This document shows positions 6,428-7,740 of a stretch of 7,740 nt of DNA, in pieces (position 1 is the stretch's first letter; each line of letters begins with the position of its first letter). The DNA is taken from the NCBI GenBank assembly GCA_029287105.1, contig JARFRT010000564.1:1-7740 (forward strand), given 5' to 3'. The notes under the pieces are model-generated. The model was not told where the DNA came from. It saw only the letters and a program-made list of their open reading frames with translations, and did not search any database. A program made the translations under genes and the position numbers. The stretch is from Akkermansiaceae bacterium. Lineage in GTDB: Bacteria; Verrucomicrobiota; Verrucomicrobiia; Verrucomicrobiales; Akkermansiaceae.

Positions 6428-7051
6428 TTATCGGGAGACGGCTTGCGAAAAGGCATGGAAAATCGTCGCCATCGAACTGGCACCGGCATCGAGGTGACCG
6501 ATGACGCGGTCGCCGAGGTTGCGGGCGCGGCCGAATTTGGCGACCATGTCCCGGGTGCTGGCCAAGCCCGCGGCGGCGGCCTCGGCGGCCCTTTCGAACA
6601 TGACTTGAAGACCCTCGGATTGGTGTTGCTGCAATGCCTCAACCGCGGGGATGAGGGCGTCCATCATGGTTTTGTCGCCGACGTCCGCCTTCGTTTGTTG
6701 CCGGACGTTGGCGAGGCCTGCGCTGAACATGGCGGCGACCTCGGCAGGCGCGAGTTGCTCTTTTTCCACGCCGTCACTCATACCGAGCAGGAGGGCGCCG
6801 ATCAAGGTGCTGGTGGAGCCGCAGGATTCCATCATGGCGGCGAAGCCCATGTCGTTGAGGGCCTGTTTGATGTGGATTCCCTGTTCGGCGGTGTGGCTGA
6901 CGGCGGTTATGGCCTGGCAAATAGCAGTGCCGTGATCGCCATCACCGGTGGCGGCGTCGAGGGCGGAGAGGTCGTCCTTGATGGTGGTCACCGCCGCAAG
7001 CGCGGCCGCGAACATCGCCTTCAGGCTGTCGATGTCGAGTTTTTCAGTCAT
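6428..7051 (-). CDS. dhaL: Dihydroxyacetone kinase-type ADP/ATP-binding subunit DhaL
   Basis: A 207-aa protein spanning the whole DhaL (DAK2) domain; the E. coli protein is about 210 aa. The Mg-nucleotide site is clear in LDAATGDGDHG, with Asp32, Asp37 and Asp39 matching the three metal-binding aspartates of the family. Further marks are VGDKTMMDALIPA (124-136) and GRARNLGDRVIGHLDAGA (174-191). DhaL holds the nucleotide and passes its terminal phosphate to the sugar bound on DhaK, in the cytoplasm. The glycine-rich loop normally written GGSSGxLYG reads CGSTSTLIG (77-85), a clear departure. The gene starts 29 bp after dhaK in the same orientation, so they form an operon. ATG 7051 is used; no Shine-Dalgarno is present. 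No dhaM follows, so it is unclear whether it takes phosphate from a PTS protein or directly from ATP. A kinase for another ketose, such as erythrulose, is possible. Confidence 0.88.
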   Translation of the reverse strand: MTEKLDIDSLKAMFAAALAAVTTIKDDLSALDAATGDGDHGTAICQAITAVSHTAEQGIHIKQALNDMGFAAMMESCGSTSTLIGALLLGMSDGVEKEQLAPAEVAAMFSAGLANVRQQTKADVGDKTMMDALIPAVEALQQHQSEGLQVMFERAAEAAAAGLASTRDMVAKFGRARNLGDRVIGHLDAGASSMATIFHAFSQAVSR

Positions 7052-7080
7052 GGAGTGTCAGGTATTACCAGCCAGTCCCG

Positions 7081-7740
7081 CTACCGGGTGATCCAGTAGG
7101 GAGCGTTGGATGGCGCTTGCAGGTACTGGATGTGGTCGGGGTCGAGTTTGCAGAGAATCATCTGGAACCCACCCATTTCCTGGACGGTCAGGAGGTTGTC
7201 GATGAGTCCGGGGATGATTTGGATACCCTGCGCCTGGAGCGATTGATAGGCCTTGCGATAGACGATGTTCATTTCCATCAGCGTGGATGATCCTACGCCA
7301 TTGATGATGAGTTGCACGGTGTCGCCGGAAGTGGCACCCGTGGCCACGATCAGGGGGGCGATCATGCGTTCAGCGGTTTCGTCGGCGGTCAGCATTTTCG
7401 AGATGCCGCCGCCAGCCTCTCCGTGCTGACCCATGCCGATCTCCATTTCGTCCTCGGCGAGGTTGGAGATGGCCTGTCCGGTCTGCGGGTGGGTGCAGTT
7501 GGTCACGGCGACGGCCAGGGTGGCCATCTGGCCGTTGAACCGCTCGGCAATCTCGTAGACTTCATCGAGCGACTTCCCTTGCTCGGCCGCGGCACCGGCG
7601 ACTTTGTAAAGCGGGATGCAGCCGGCGAGTCCACGCTTGTCCTCGATCGGGGTGTCGATCCCGGCGCTGATATCCTCGTGGGTCAGCAGCATCTTCACCT
7701 TGATGCCCGACCGTTCGGCGAGTTGCATCGCCATGTTGGC
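7081..7740 (-). CDS. dhaK: Dihydroxyacetone kinase-type substrate-binding subunit DhaK (N-terminus outside window)
   Basis: The last 219 residues of a DhaK protein; the frame runs off the right edge, so roughly the first 110 residues are missing. Recognisable family features are RGLAGCIPLYKVAGAAAEQG, LAEDEMEIGMGQHGEAGGG and the end KLDPDHIQYLQAPSNAPYW, equivalent to LDDELLxLWxAPxxTPxW. The His in GMGQHGEAG (codon 7423-7425) corresponds to the histidine that binds dihydroxyacetone covalently as a hemiaminal in E. coli DhaK. Departures from the usual sequence are CIPLYK for TVLVHK and QHGEAGGG for IHGEPG, near the substrate site. The methionine at 7734 is internal, since the family continues well upstream of it. 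DhaK pairs with DhaL encoded 29 bp downstream. The substrate could be dihydroxyacetone or a related ketose. Confidence 0.9.
   Translation of the reverse strand, partial: ANMAMQLAERSGIKVKMLLTHEDISAGIDTPIEDKRGLAGCIPLYKVAGAAAEQGKSLDEVYEIAERFNGQMATLAVAVTNCTHPQTGQAISNLAEDEMEIGMGQHGEAGGGISKMLTADETAERMIAPLIVATGATSGDTVQLIINGVGSSTLMEMNIVYRKAYQSLQAQGIQIIPGLIDNLLTVQEMGGFQMILCKLDPDHIQYLQAPSNAPYWITR

Noticed and set aside
1..7740. tRNA, rRNA, CRISPR array, insertion sequence or attachment site
   Set aside because: I looked for cloverleaf-like sequence, regularly spaced repeats, transposase genes and terminal inverted repeats and saw none. By eye, weak cases could be missed.

Overview
The window looks like chromosomal DNA from a GC-rich member of the Planctomycetota-Verrucomicrobiota-Chlamydiota group, most likely Verrucomicrobiota. 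This is inferred from the gene content: a probable sulfatase end, a very large secreted di-heme protein of the hydrazine-synthase-alpha-like (HzsA-like) type fused to a formylglycine-generating-enzyme-like (FGE/SUMF1) domain, and a second propeller/di-heme protein. No visible gene start has a Shine-Dalgarno sequence. No rRNA or marker gene is present, so the phylum call is provisional.

Layout. On the + strand, bases 1-151 hold the last 49 codons of a gene whose tail resembles bacterial arylsulfatases. A gene-poor stretch (152-434) follows, with a perfect 8-bp hairpin soon after that stop. Next on the + strand is a SMP-30/gluconolactonase-like lipoprotein (435-1358). Everything after that is on the - strand. 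In transcription order it runs: the C-terminal two thirds of dhaK (entering from the right edge, ending at 7081), dhaL (7051-6428), a 120-bp gap with short repeats, the 1012-aa HzsA-like/FGE-like protein (6307-3269), and after 31 bp a 608-aa propeller/MauG-type di-heme protein (3237-1411). That last gene converges on the lipoprotein gene across a 52-bp gap.

How the genes may work together. The 1012-aa and 608-aa proteins are almost certainly one operon. Both have signal peptides, so together they would place two beta-propellers and four c-type hemes outside the cytoplasmic membrane, with a further propeller lipoprotein encoded next door. This suggests an uncharacterised periplasmic or cell-surface redox module, but no substrate can be read from the sequence. 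The first heme motif lacks the downstream tyrosine that I recall from hydrazine synthase, and the FGE-like domain lacks the catalytic cysteine pair, so neither famous activity should be copied onto this gene. DhaK and DhaL are subunits of a dihydroxyacetone-type kinase, with some signature residues altered. No DhaM is seen, so the phosphoryl donor and the true sugar substrate are open.
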